Assembly (NCBI GenBank): GCA_021234155.1
Contig: JAJEKV010000001.1
Span: 32,438,177-32,502,176 of the forward strand
Source: Isoetes taiwanensis
Taxonomy: Eukaryota; Streptophyta; Lycopodiopsida; Isoetales; Isoetaceae
Direction of reading: 5' to 3'
DNA: 64,000 nt
The position numbers were made by a program, and so were the translations under genes. A model generated the notes under the pieces. It was given only the letters and a program-made list of their open reading frames with translations. It did not search any database and was not told the origin of the DNA. Positions 8,828 to 20,164 of this stretch are shown piece by piece (positions within the stretch are counted from its first letter, which is position 1; each line of letters begins with the position of its first letter).

Positions 8828-11530
8828 TGTGACGTCCCCTACTCGTGTACGATGCCCGCACCGTATACAAACAGGAGTTCATCCCCCGCACCAGCTCCAC
8901 ACTGATACAGGGCCCTCCACATATCACTGTGACCATCTAGAGTCCACAGTGGGAAGAGTGAAGGGGTCATTTTACCCCGTCTTCCTCAGGGCCTACCTAG
9001 CTGCGGAAGCGTAAACATACACGTCAGTAACATAACATCATATATCCACCTCGAAGGGTGGCACATCGATATCTGCATAGACAAAGATCAGCACAATACA
9101 AAGGAAGCTCCTACCCAAGGCTCAGACTCCAGGGAAGGACTGACTAGCTTGGGTCTCCAGAGTTCAGTGCAGACAGAATCATGACAATGGATGGGGATGG
9201 CATAAGAACATGGCTTAGGGTTGTCCACTCCATCCGCCCCTCCTGTGTACACTTTGAAGAGTAGGTTTGAAAAGTGTTGGGACCTGACTGTAGCCCGCCG
9301 GGTGCATAGCCAAAGGGGCTATTCCTGGGTTACATCTCCCCGGTCCCGATGGGGCAGGTAGGGATTACTCCCTCCAGAGATCTACATGCTGACCCAAGGT
9401 GACTAGAGGGCCACTGCCCTTATTCGACTTAACCCACTGGAAGGTGAACACCACCCCACGGGTGTCGAGCCCATGCCTTCTCTCAAATTTTTTTGCCCTG
9501 GAGCTTTCTCTCATTCCATCAAAGAACTAGAATAGGGATTTTGTTCATGTTTGTGCTGCAGGCAGGAACAAAGGAAAGGGCAAATACCACCTTCTGTTTT
9601 TTCTAGTTAGAATTGGTGTTTCTTTCTTGTTGGATCTTAAGTTTCTATGTGATGTGGTCATCTCTCTAGACAGCTTGTTGAGTAATGTTGGGTCTTAATA
9701 TTTTACAGGCTGCTGAGTTCATCTTTTTAGGCAGGGAAAATCTAGGACTGTAATAGCTCTTATGGACCAAAATCGTCTCTAGCCAATTGTTACAAAATCT
9801 TTAGATTTAATTCAAACATATCTTTAATTCTAGCCAATCTTTAAACTTTGTCTTAATATGTTTACAGATCTCATGAAGCAGTACCAAACGATGCAATTCC
9901 AAATTTGAGCAGCAAAGGTTTGAACCTTAAGGAGTTATATACATGCGAAAGATGTGGAGTCCAAAGGTAAATGGTAAGTCTTGTTATAGGTTTAAATTAT
10001 TGAAGGAAAACAAGAAGAAAGAGTTTCTATCATTGTATACGAAAATACATGATCGTAAGAAGGTTTTAGGAGGGAAGGTGCCTCAAGCATTGGCAATAGA
10101 ATTTCTCTTACAGTAGAATTTCTCTTACATTGCAATGGCCGTGAAATAAATTGGACGAGCTTCTACAAGCATGCAAAGTCAGTTGCAAAGAGTAGAGCAC
10201 TTTCAAACAATGATTATGAGGATGGGCTAGAAAAAGTTACAACAAATGTTGTTCCTCAATTGACAATGTCTCCAATTGCATCAGTGCTTGTTGATAAGCA
10301 CTTCACAAATCTATATTAGCTCTAATATGACATATAAGACCCATATGTTAGCTTGCAGCTTGTGTCCCATATGTCAAAGTCACAACTCGCAGCTTGAAGC
10401 TTGTGTCCCGTTGGTCAAAGTTACAGCTTGCAACTTGTGTCTTATAGCTGTAAGTTAATGGCAGTCCATTGATTATCTAATTTATTGAAGATTCTAATTT
10501 AGTGTCTCTTTGTGTTTCAATAATGTTGAGAATATTGGAGGAATGGATTTCTATTGTAGAACATGATGTGAACAAGCTGACTATCGAATTAAGTGATGAT
10601 AAGTGCAGTGTCATCAAAGGAAATATTAAAGGTTTAGAAGCTAGGCATGTTAGTGTGGCCAATGAGATTAAAGAGTACCAAGATTTGTGCATAAAGCTTT
10701 ACCCACACTCAGTGGCAAGCCATTAGACCTAGTCACTCTGATCCCCGGTAGACTTTACACGCCAGAGGGATCGGTCAAGGGTCAAGACACGAACCTCATT
10801 CTAAGCCAGTCTGGCCCCTTCACCCACAACCAGGTGGGCTCTTGTACACAAGCCGAATTTCTAGTAATGCACTAAGAGGGACTAGCTAGGAGCATCATCT
10901 ACTAAGCTTTAAGTCTCTACCCCCCTTCCCAATACAATGAGTCCACAGAATACATCCGTCCATCATATGAACATAAATGATAAGAACTAATCTAATACAT
11001 AGAGTTAGGTTCTTTAGTTAGAGTCAATCTCAGGATCTGCTTGGTTACTAAGGGTGATTTAATAGGCTAAATCTACTGGTTCGACGGCTGGAATAAGGTT
11101 TAGGCTATTCAATCGACCAAATACCTGATCCCTGGTTCACTCCTCTCGATCCGAAGGCGTCCATGTCTCTGTTCCGCTTCGGGATGCGGTCGGAAAGATG
11201 ATCTGACAAGCGGGGGCGCACGGGCAGATCGTGGGAGTTGGGATTGACTCCTCAGGCGCGCAAATCGGAGCTCGGAAGGTCTGTGGGCGAAAAAGGTGCC
11301 TTATGTAGGCTATCAGTTAGATTTAGGGTTTCCATGACCCTTGGGCTACCTTTAATGGGTTAAAGGTCTAAAGGTGCGCGCATTGCTAAGTGTGCGCACC
11401 ATTGCAAGTTGCCCCCTAGGGCGTCCTTGCTTGGGTACAAGTTGGCGTACACGTCGACTGGACGGCGTGTATGCGTGACGGCGCAGTACGGTATACGTCT
11501 TGAGACCGTATATCGTACTGGAACGTCACA
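8828..11530 (-). repeat. Element A right LTR (5' LTR), split by an insertion
   Basis: Opens TGTGACGTCCCC at 8828 and closes GGAACGTCACA at 11530. The parts 9189-9479 and 10701-11530 match the left LTR; 9480-10696 does not and is foreign. Without the insertion the LTR is about 1.49 kb. No target-site duplication can be checked because the other end is outside the window. Confidence 0.9.
9480..10696. mobile_element. 1.2 kb insertion inside the right LTR, with captured gene fragments
   Basis: The LTR match breaks after catgcctt and resumes at ttacccac, leaving only a 2-4 bp possible target duplication (CTT). The insert is AT-rich. It holds exon-like pieces bounded by splice-like signals (a 50-nt piece near 9869-9918 after TTTACAG and before GTTTG) and a short frame at 10523-10696 rich in hydrophobic and charged residues. 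No transposase, no clear inverted ends and no Helitron ends are seen. A small non-autonomous DNA transposon that picked up host exons is the likeliest reading. Confidence 0.45.
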
Positions 11531-12186
11531 GGTGCAGGGAGCTCCATTTGTGAGAATTCGTAGAGCTCTTGGCGTTCAGCTACTTCACGACTCGGGCCGA
11601 CTAGGGTTTCGCGAAAGGTAGGTGTCGAGAAGGTCACAGACTCAAAAAGAGCCGGATCCCGTGGAGTAGAAGCTTGAAGTGTTGGAAATTTGGGTGCAGC
11701 CATGGCGAAGAGCGTCGGAAAGGAACAGGAAGAACTGTGTTGCGAAGGCAGAGAGCGGAGAGCGGAAGACGAAAACGCAGATGCACACAAGTGTTGGCGA
11801 AGGGGCATGATGAGGATGAACAGGCAACCGTTGATGATGCCAGGTGGCGACAGATGCGAAGGAGGCTATTGAGAGGCAAAAGTGTGGCTAAGTCCCCAAA
11901 CGGTAAAGGGAGAAGCAGTGAACGGTGGCGATGAGACGTAAGGGAATGATCTGATGTGACAGTTGGTGAAAGGACAACTATTAATGTTCGACGGGCGTGA
12001 AAAGAAGAAATGGCATTTAATGCTGGCAACTCGAAGTGGGATATCATTAAAATGAAGGTATCAGAAGGTACCATGGCTAGATATGCGGCGGGAGAAAAGA
12101 TTTCCCATTTAGAAATAGCCTTGCATTGCAAACACGTTGGCGAAATTTCTGATTGGTCCACGTCGACAGGGAGGTCCTCAATTGGC
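11531..12186. other. Stretch without recognised gene between elements A and T
   Basis: About 650 bp. Open frames exist on both strands but show low-complexity Ser/Leu or Arg/Glu composition and no motif. It may hold the decayed left LTR of element T, but no match to the sequence right of the T primer site is visible. Confidence 0.4.
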
Positions 12187-12193
12187 TATATAA
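12187..12193 (+). promoter_or_regulatory. TATA box for the small plus-strand ORF
   Basis: TATATAA within ggctatataagac lies 37-49 nt before the two candidate start codons at 12224 and 12236. Confidence 0.5.
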
Positions 12194-12223
12194 GACAAAT
12201 AGTGGGTGAAGTTGAGACACCCG

Positions 12224-12490
12224 ATGGCGCTCAGTATGGCTGCTGCAGGACTGCACGACAAGTGCACCATGCCCTCGAACTACCTTGAGTGGATAACATG
12301 CAAGATGGACTGCTTGGACCTGTGGAGGTGCCACAACCGTGGCATTCCCATGGATGGGTGGTGTGCAGGGATGGCTGAGCATCCCGATCCCCACACCAAC
12401 GGGATGGAGGTGGTGATTCACCTGCGCTGGGATCCAGAGCAGAACTACTACCACATCCTGCGCATCACCTCTGCTCCAAACCCGGAGTAG
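12224..12490 (+). CDS. Small antisense accessory ORF beyond the pol of element T
   Basis: An 88-residue frame on the plus strand faces the minus-strand integrase whose stop is at 12615. It is rich in Trp, Cys and His (CKMDCLDLWRCHN, DGWCAGMAEH, LRWDPEQNYYH) and has no transmembrane stretch. The second ATG (12236, AGTATGGCT) has the better context and lies about 40 nt from the TATA box. Downstream TTTTGTAAAT and an AT-rich tail could serve polyadenylation. Tat-lineage elements of plants are known to carry extra ORFs beside gag-pol, some in antisense; this frame fits that position. I do not recognise its sequence and assign no function. Confidence 0.5.
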   Translation: MALSMAAAGLHDKCTMPSNYLEWITCKMDCLDLWRCHNRGIPMDGWCAGMAEHPDPHTNGMEVVIHLRWDPEQNYYHILRITSAPNPE

Positions 12491-12614
12491 AGGGTTTTTT
12501 CTCTTTAGGATTTTGTAAATAGGGCACTGCCCATAGAGCTCTGCTCATAGCGGAAATAGATGGGCTCTGCCCTCATTTTGTAAAAATTTGCCTCTATAAT
12601 ATAAATATGCGTCT

Positions 12615-14153
12615 TTAGTCACTATCGGGGGATTCAATTTCTTGTGCTGCATCTGGTGTATGACTGTCTGTATTTGTTGTATGAAATTGTTTGAGGCGAA
12701 AGCCATTAACCAGTGTAGGTAATGGAGTGCCATCTAGTTCGGCCAGCTTGAAAACACTGGGTTGCACAACTTGAATGATTTGATACGGACCAAGCCATCG
12801 AAACTTTAACTTGCCCGGAAAATTTTTGTAACGAGAATCATACAGAAGAACCAAATCATCTTCTTTGAATGTTTTTGTCTTAAGACGTTTGTCATGCAAA
12901 GATTTTTGCAACTGTTGTCCATGAAGAACACGAATGTAAGCATCTCGCCGAAGTTCATCCAACTGTTCCAATTGATAAACCCTTTCCTTGAGTGCAACAG
13001 GTGGATTATGTGCTGTAGCAAGTTGAAAACGGAGAGTTGGAAGAATATATTCAAAAGGCATGAGAGCTTCTTGACCATAAACCAGTTTGAAAGGAGTGTG
13101 ACCAGTAGCTATTTTGAAACTAGTGTTGTAAGCCCAAAGAACAGTAGGCAACTTGTCCTGCCAATCTGTTCGTGAAGCGTCACAAATTTTCTTGAGAACT
13201 GTGATGAGTGTTTTGTTTGTACTTTCAGCCAAGCCATTTCCTTGAGGATAATAAGGTGTACTCTTCCGGTGTTGGATGTGAAGATAATCCGTCAGCTCCT
13301 TAATGGTATGATTGACAAAGTGCACACCACGATCACTAACAAATTTCGTGGGACAACCAAAATGCGTGATGATGTGCGTGTAGAGAACCTTGGCGGTGCT
13401 GGCAGCAGTGTTGTCTGGAAGTGCACAAGCTTCCGCCCATTTGGTAGCATAATCCGTGATGACCAAAATATAGCGGGCACGGGTGTGCCGCGCCGGTGGA
13501 TCCATTGGCCCCACAAAATCCATTCCCCATTTGCTGAAGGGATGTGGCGTGGCGACCGTCGTCAAGGGAAGAGCGTCACGGGCCGTGGGCTTTCCCACAC
13601 GCTGACAGACGTCACACGTGCGAGCATAAGCGTGGGCATCTTTGAAGAGCGTGGGCCAAAAATATCCCGCCAAAAGAATTTTGCGTGTCGTGGCGTCACC
13701 ACTAAAATGACCACCACCAAGCCCATCGTGGGCTTGTCGAACAATATCGGGCACCTCATGAGGGAGGACACAACGACGAAGGACCATGTCTTTGCCTCGT
13801 TTGTACAAATGGCCTACAACCATGGTATAGTCACGGACCTCTCTGAGAAACTGGCGGTGGCGAGAGCGAAGCTTTTCTGGAGAGAGCATCGGATCGGCTG
13901 GAGGAAGAGCACCAGTGAGAAGATATTGCTGAAAGTTCTGAAACCAATGGGGCGTGGCCATGACCAGGAACAATTGAGCGTCTGGAAAGGCGTCAGAAAC
14001 ACCCGTGGAGGGGTCATCCGTGTGTATGCGTGAAAGATAATCAGGCACCACATGAGACTTGCCTGCCTTATGGACAATTTCAAAGGGAGCGAACTCTTGC
14101 AGAAGAAGGACCCAACGAGCAATTCTACCCGTGGGCGTGGCTTTGTTGATCAA
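12615..14153 (-). CDS. Element T integrase (Tat/Athila-type Ty3)
   Basis: A 512-residue open frame. The RNase H end (KAGKSHVVPDYLSR) leads into an HHCC region (H..H, then TCDVCQRVGK) and integrase core residues D (GMDFVGPMDP), D (FVSDRGVHF) and E (YYPQGNGLAESTNK). The C-terminal part has KLKFRWLGPYQI and an NGFRLK motif, as in the Tat/Athila branch, and no chromodomain. The frame is intact over the whole integrase. It meets the upstream RT frame with a break at 14150. Confidence 0.88.
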   Translation of the reverse strand: MINKATPTGRIARWVLLLQEFAPFEIVHKAGKSHVVPDYLSRIHTDDPSTGVSDAFPDAQLFLVMATPHWFQNFQQYLLTGALPPADPMLSPEKLRSRHRQFLREVRDYTMVVGHLYKRGKDMVLRRCVLPHEVPDIVRQAHDGLGGGHFSGDATTRKILLAGYFWPTLFKDAHAYARTCDVCQRVGKPTARDALPLTTVATPHPFSKWGMDFVGPMDPPARHTRARYILVITDYATKWAEACALPDNTAASTAKVLYTHIITHFGCPTKFVSDRGVHFVNHTIKELTDYLHIQHRKSTPYYPQGNGLAESTNKTLITVLKKICDASRTDWQDKLPTVLWAYNTSFKIATGHTPFKLVYGQEALMPFEYILPTLRFQLATAHNPPVALKERVYQLEQLDELRRDAYIRVLHGQQLQKSLHDKRLKTKTFKEDDLVLLYDSRYKNFPGKLKFRWLGPYQIIQVVQPSVFKLAELDGTPLPTLVNGFRLKQFHTTNTDSHTPDAAQEIESPDSD

Positions 14154-15453
14154 ATAAAGAAGAGCTTGATGATCAACAAAGAACTTAATCTGCTGCCCAA
14201 CAAATAATGGCGGAAACGTTGGACACAGAAAACTAAGCCCAAAGCTTCTCGTTCCGTGGCAGAGTAGTTGCGCTCAGCAGGATTGAGTTTCCGGCTGGCA
14301 TAGCGGATTGGTTTATCCGTGGTTTCATCATAGGCTTGAGAGAGAACAGCACCAATGGCAAAAGCAGAGACGTCAACATGAACATGGAAGGGCTTGTCCC
14401 ATTGAGGAGGAACAAGTACCGGGGCCTGAGTAAGTAACAACTTCAGCTTCTGGAAAGCAGCTTCCGCTTGGGGATTCCAAGCCCAAGTGGATTCATCACC
14501 CGTGAGTTTATGAATGGGGTCAGCTATAGCTGCAAGTCCAGGAATGAAGGTGGGATAGTAATTAACCTTATCCAGGAAAGAACGTGTCTCTTTGATATTG
14601 GATGGTGCTTGAGCCTTCAGTACACAACTGATTTTAGCGGGATCTGTGGTGATGCTTTCTTTACTGACCACATGACCCAACAGAACGCCTGAGGTGACGC
14701 AGAAAGTGCACTTCTCAGGATTGAGACTAATGCTAGATTCATCACATTTTTGAAAGACAAGCTCCAATTTGTCCAAGTGATCATCCATGGAGCTGTAGGC
14801 TGAAAAATCATTTTGAAAGATCTGAAGAAAAGGTTTATCCTTCATAAAGTCGTGAAAGACGGAAAGCATGATGCGCTGAAAGGTTGAAGGAGAGTTTGAC
14901 AAACCAAAAGGGACCACCACGGGGTGGTGAAGGTAGTTTTGAGTTGATCTTCTTGCTTGATAGAAATCTGATTGTACCCAGAAAAACCATCCATGAAAGA
15001 GTACATCTCATGACCAGCAACTTCTTCAAGAACCTGGTCAGTGAAGGGAAGCGGAAAGTGATCACGCTCCGTGGCTTGATTGAGTTTTCTGTAGTCCACG
15101 CAAACGCGGATCTTACCATTGTGTTTGAGAGCAATGACAATGGGGCTCACCCATTCAGAATGTTTGACCTCATAAATCAGGCCAGCAGCCAAGAGCTTGT
15201 CAATTTCAGCCTTGACGCGGTCACGGTAATTTGGGTTGAGCCTATACTGTCGTTGCTAGATTGGGCGTGCATCAGATTTGGTAGGAATGGTTAGTTCCCC
15301 CAACTCTTTTTTGATACCTCGAAGGTCTTTGTAGCTCCAAGCAAAAATATGTTTGAATTTCTTGAACAGCGTCACAGCGCGTGCTTTATAGGTCAGTGGA
15401 CGTTTAGCAGCTAAGCGGACGGGTTGATTGTTTCCAATGTCCACAATTTCCAC
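14150..15453 (-). pseudogene. Element T reverse transcriptase and RNase H, broken
   Basis: RT motifs in order: NGKIRVCVDYRKLN, SFMDGFSGYNQI, then a frame break near 14920 in the PFGL region, the catalytic motif, LLGHVVSKESI and RNase H (HVDVSAFAIGAVLSQ, RYASRKLNPAE, ERNYSATEREALGLVF). The catalytic FxDD reads FQNDF, so the first catalytic Asp is Asn and the enzyme should be inactive. At least two frame changes lie between 15192 and 14920. Confidence 0.85.
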
Positions 15454-17105
15454 TTCTGGAGTTTGAATATGAGGAACAACCTCCGTGTCTTGAACCTGAT
15501 GAGCTGGAGGTTGAAGCAGGACGGAGGAGCAGCATTTTGAGTTGTGAAGAAAAGAGGCTGCTGAGTGTCATCAAGCAAAGGTTGCTGCATGACGGTATGA
15601 ACATCGACAGTCTCTGAAGAAGTGATAGTGTCCGAAAAATGATCAAGACGTTGAATGCGATTGCAGGAAGCCAGGTAAGGGTCCAAAAGAGCCGCCACAG
15701 CCTGGTCCTGATCAAGCGTCATGTCACCCCAAGGATCAGCATACTCAGGGTAAGATGAGAGAGGCAGTCCTGCTGGAGGAGCTTGAACATGATAAATATT
15801 TTGGGCTTCTTCAGAGTCAGTGTCGGAGATGGAAGGTTCAGCATTCTCGACAGAGATCAATTGGCCAGTTTCCAGATCCATTGTGGCGTTGAGATGGCCA
15901 TCAGTGATAACAAGTTGGTCCGTGGCCCAGTAATGAATACTCTTTGCCTGTCGGAGAAAAGGTCTTCCAACCAGCATTTCATAGTCACCAGGATCTTCTC
16001 TAGCTTTCCAAATACCAAATTCCAAGGGGAATTTGAGATCACCAATGCTGATATGGAGAAGAGGAGTGACACCTTGAGGACGCGTGATATGGCCATTTGC
16101 CAACTTGATGTCATAAGGGGCACGGTATAATTGTTTGATGCCCAATTGCTTCTTGAGTTTATCAGTAATGAGATTGACTCCACTACCACCATCAATTTTG
16201 ACATGATTGATGTGCTGATTGCCCACCGTGGCATGCACCGTGGGTGTTGAAGTTGCAATAGCGCCAACCAGAACCGTAGGAAGAGGTAACTGATCTTTGA
16301 GAGCCGGACAGAGTTTCAAAATGGTGGCCAGGCTCAAAGGAATCTTGATCTTGGCGAGTTCTTCCTGAAGTTCCAAAGGAACATGTGAAAAAGGGTCCGC
16401 AGGGTCTAGTGGAGCCGGAGTCTGTGGTAAAGAAGCGGAGACTTCTTTGAGAAGCTCTACCTCAGCAGCAATATTGGGATACGGCTGAGAGCGGCCACTA
16501 GTGGATGATGACGGCGCGGCCTGACGCTGCTGAGCATGAGTAGTGGCATGAACATTTGCCAATGTGCGACCTTCCACAGCCTGCATGAGTTTTAGAATAC
16601 TTTGTCTTACTTTAGGCATGACATGAGGCATGAGTTTGTCAAGATCGGGTGCGAAGTGAACTTTTTTATCATCTTCATGAGGGACTGTTTCCACAACAAA
16701 AGTAGGTTGCGTGTCATGAGGAATGATGGTCAAAGGGCGTGAAGCCCGTGTGTGACGTGAGACAAGACCAACCCAATTTGACTGTTGGACTGGAGGATTG
16801 AGAGCCTGATAGATCTCTTCTTGAGCTTGTTGATCCATAGGATTGGAGGTAGATGCAACTTGCTGAGGGCGCTGTTGTTGAGGCGGCCGTGGTGGCTTCC
16901 TCAGAACAGGACGGGGGCCTTGTTTACCATTGGCCACCCATAGTTGATAAGCCGTGAGGCGTACTGAAGCTGGTTGAGTGGAACCTGGAAGTTGGACTTG
17001 AACTTGAGGAAGTTGAGGACACGCCGTGGTGGTGTGACCCCATTCATGACAATGATAACATTGAGCCTTGGAAGGATCAAAGGGGAGGACGGTTGCCTTG
17101 TCCCC
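15405..17105 (-). pseudogene. Element T nucleocapsid/protease region
   Basis: The frame holds a CCHC knuckle (CYHCHEWGHTTTAC) near its upstream end, a long Pro/Gln-rich linker, a retropepsin-like site (KIDGGSGVNLI, with DGG in place of the usual D-S/T-G) and VGRPFLRQA. The frame continues to 15411 in an acidic linker before RT. The part of the open frame upstream of about 17100 overlaps gag in another frame and is not real coding. Confidence 0.75.
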
Positions 17106-18585
17106 GTGGCTGCTGCTGCGGTTGTTGATACTGCTGAGGTTGTTGAGTTTGATATTGCTGAGGCTGATATGACGGTTGTTGTTGAGGCGTGGTTTGGACT
17201 TGAAAGACCATTTTATTGCGAAAAGGTGTAGGATGAGAACGAGTGCATTCTTCCGTGGCGTGATTGCACATATTGCATCTTTTACAATGAGGAGGTCCGT
17301 TGGAGGAGTTGCATTCATTTGCCAGATGACCTTGATATTTACAATTAGTACACCAGATGTGAGCGCGTTGTGGATTTGCTTGTTGAGGCTGAACAGAGTT
17401 CTGGGGAACCATGACGGGGGGCATGAAAGGGAGTCCCTGGAGAGCAACACCCCGAGAAGAAACATTGACCGAGTGATTGACCAATTCAATGGCCTGCTCC
17501 AGAGACTTGGAACGCAGGTATTCTGTCATTAGTCGAATGGCAGGAGGAAGGCCCTGCAGAAACAAGACGAGGATCTGGCTTTGCGTGGGGTACTCCTGGA
17601 GTTGACTGACGAGAATCATGTGAAGGCGGTCCGCAAAATCCCTGGCGGACTCCGTGGGCTCTTGTTGAAGGTCATTGAGTTGCTTGAGGAGTAACTGATC
17701 ATCATCCGTGGTGCCATAATGAGACAGAAAGGCAGTTTTCATTTCTTGCCAACTCTGTTTCCAGTGACTTTTGTTGGCCATTAACCATTGATGAGGGGCG
17801 CCTCGTAGCGTGGTCGAAAAGATATGAAATTTGAGTTGTGGCTGCGCATGACCATTCAGAATGGCCAAGACTTCAAATTCCTCCATGTGGGCTTGAGCAC
17901 TCTGATCCAGAGGTTTGCCTTTAGTGTTACCAAAGGTTGGATAAGTCAGCTTCAAATTATGATTGGGAGATGAAGGTGGAACGGGCGCATAGACAGGTGG
18001 ATTTGGTGGAGTTTAAGCAGAAGCATAGAGAGGTGGAACAGTCTGAGACTGAGAGCAAGGGGGTGGAACTGAAAAAACATGTGGTCCCGTGAAAGCAACA
18101 TCTGGTGGGGAAGGGCCTTGGGAGCCTGCCTCATTAGGCTTGAGAACAGTGGTTTGATAAACAGGAAGAGCATGCTGAAAAGATGGAGAAGACTGAAAGT
18201 CGTGAACGTGGGTAGGGCCAAAAGACACTTGATGGTAGCCCATCCCACCCGGAGGTGAAGAAGGTTGTGAGGGAAGAGGGGTGTGACCTGAAGGGATATT
18301 GATATAGGTGCTGTCAGGAGTCTGGAAATAGTGAGGCGTGGGCTAAACAGTGGTATGCTGTGGAGATTGAGGTTGAGAACAATGCCGACAGACAGGGGGA
18401 GACCCTGGTCGAGAATGAGCACGAGGGGTAGGAGGGGCCGACTGAGCTCGGGAGCGGATACGGCCACCCTCAATGTCATAGGCAGAATCATACATATCCC
18501 GAACAGCCTCGCGTCGTTGATGGCGCTCCAGGCGAGCCGCCGTTTGGCAGAGAAGTTCTTCAGGAGTGAAACCTCGAGCCGACAT
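17077..18585 (-). pseudogene. Element T gag
   Basis: The N-terminal frame (MSARGFTPEELL, 18585) starts 19 nt after the primer site. A Pro/Ser-rich linker with stops near 18343 and 18015 leads into the retrotransposon capsid domain (17955-17400: FSTTLRGAPHQWLMA, ESARDFADRLH, LQGLPPAIR). Two zinc-knuckle-like clusters (CTNCKYQGHLANEC and CKRCNMCNHATEEC) and a Gln/Pro-rich tail follow. The two stops break an otherwise recognisable gene. Confidence 0.8.
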
Positions 18586-18603
18586 GATGGAAGAAAGATC
18601 AGA

Positions 18604-18619
18604 CCCGGCAGCGGCGACA
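18604..18619 (-). promoter_or_regulatory. Primer binding site of element T (tRNA-Asp-like)
   Basis: The minus strand reads TGTCGCCGCTGCCGGG, close to the tRNA-Asp primer site common in Athila-type elements, directly upstream of gag. The LTR should start at about 18621 (TGTTTGGGG). Confidence 0.6.
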
Positions 18620-18620
18620 G

Positions 18621-19130
18621 TGTTTGGGGTCTGGGTTCGGGAACTCCTGCAAGACAGCCCTCTGTGAGGACCCTTGGATCTAACAGGAGAATCCGGAAGC
18701 TATGTCACGCGGGATTTGCAAAAAGAACAAGGAAAAGAGAACAGAACAAAAAGAGAACAATGAGATCACAATAATGAGAACAACTTCCTTGATGTCAATG
18801 AAGATACATGAGCTCTCGAAATCGAGAGAAAACTGATGTGAGACAAGACTCAAAACTCATCTAAAAACTCATGTGCTAGCTCTACTCATATATATAGTAC
18901 AATGGCCTTTGGCCCAATATAGACACTCTGACTGATTTCGGTGCTGATTCCTGGAAGGAGGCCTGATTTGCAGGAATGCTGGCGGTGCCTCTTGAAGTGC
19001 CTAAAATCACGCTGACGCTGACGCAGGCAGTGACGGGCCGTCACTTGTCTGAGCGCCTCCTCTTGACGCCAGGCATGGTCTTTGTCTGCGTGGTCTTCTT
19101 GGTCTTCTGCTGGGCCTTTGACGACTGACC
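18621..19130 (-). repeat. Probable right LTR of element T, outer end unresolved
   Basis: Starts TGTTTGGGG next to the primer site and contains a minus-strand TATATATA box near 18888-18897. No matching copy is recognisable left of pol, so the outer end and full length cannot be set. Confidence 0.4.
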
Positions 19131-19266
19131 CGTGCCTGGTTGTGGATCCTTGGCCTTGACTTGGTCCGTCGTATGCATGAATAGTCCTGTAGCAGGAGGC
19201 ACAGGACTAACAACGGCATCAAACAAGTCACAACAGCCAAGCACTGGCGTCTTGTCGTGTTTCATT

Positions 19267-20164
19267 CGAGCATGCAATCCGGCCTTGTGGAGTCCACGTT
19301 TAAAAATCACTTCGGATCCCCAGTGCAAGCTGGTTATGAGAATTTGGTTTGGTGAGTACTTTATTCTGGAATACGTTGGGCTTCTTTTTTCTTTTTGTTT
19401 TAGTTTTCTATTCCAGAATATAATTGCCTTTGACTTGTTCTCTTTGTTTGTTTTTTGTTCTGTTTTCGTTAGTGACACAACTCTAATTTCTGCAGGTACA
19501 AAACAATATATAAACTACCATGGCGGCGGGCCGAGATTACTGAGTAAGGTTGAATACCTTCATGTTGCTTACTGGAGTTTCGATGGCAAACGCACCATGG
19601 AGCATTTCAACACAGCAGCATGCCAGAATTTTTCTAATGTTTTGGAATTTCCAGCTGTGCTTCAAAAGCTACAAGACCCTAGTGCACAAGGTAGAATTGT
19701 TAATCACTACCAGAAGCCTCAAAAGCTAATCAACCATCTCCTAGACATGTTTTCACGTCCAGGAGATTGGGTGCTTGATGCCTTCTCTGGCTCTGGTACA
19801 ACAATAGCTTGTGCACTTAAGAAGGGCCGGAATTGTGTAGCAGTGGACATTGATAAAGAAGTTGTGCAATTCATCAAGATGAGACTGGCAGCCTTGCCTA
19901 CCCTACCATGATCACCAAGAGTTAGGCGCCAGATCCTCATCCGATTTTGCCAAGCTGACCTCTTCTGAGATACAGCCTCCATTCACTAGCTCTTTAGAGG
20001 ATGAAGCTACTTTTGCAGAGCTGAAAGAAGTGGCACTAGCTACCATTCTTGAAGACACTGCAGAAGTAGACAAGGGTAAGGCACAAAAAAAGGATCAGAC
20101 TACAGAATCTGGCACAGCAGAAACAAGCAAAAAGCATGATGAAGGCTTCGATTTGGACCTTTAG
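19267..20164 (+). pseudogene. C-terminal half of an N4/N6-type DNA methyltransferase, spliced
   Basis: Beta-class amino-methyltransferases carry the catalytic DPPY/SPPY motif first and the SAM-binding motif last. Here the last half is seen: RIVNHYQKPQKLINHLL, then DWVLDAFSGSGTTIA (motif I) and GRNCVAVDIDKE. A GT..AG intron (19352-19495) joins an upstream exon ending RIWFG in phase. After PTLP the frame stops at 19911, but one base over it stays open to 20164 with an acidic tail ending DLDL, so a one-base insertion in a CCC run is likely. No DPPY/SPPY motif is found upstream; the gene is cut off by element T or was only partly captured. Such methylases are known in some early-diverging plants. 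Whether it made N4-cytosine or N6-adenine cannot be told without motif IV. Confidence 0.7.

Noticed and set aside
11634-12161. 175-residue minus-strand frame
   Set aside because: Low-complexity Ser/Leu/His composition, overlaps equally open frames on the plus strand, no motif.
19041-19478. 145-residue minus-strand frame antisense to the methylase exon
   Set aside because: Spans the predicted intron and is the mirror of the plus-strand methylase region; a shadow.
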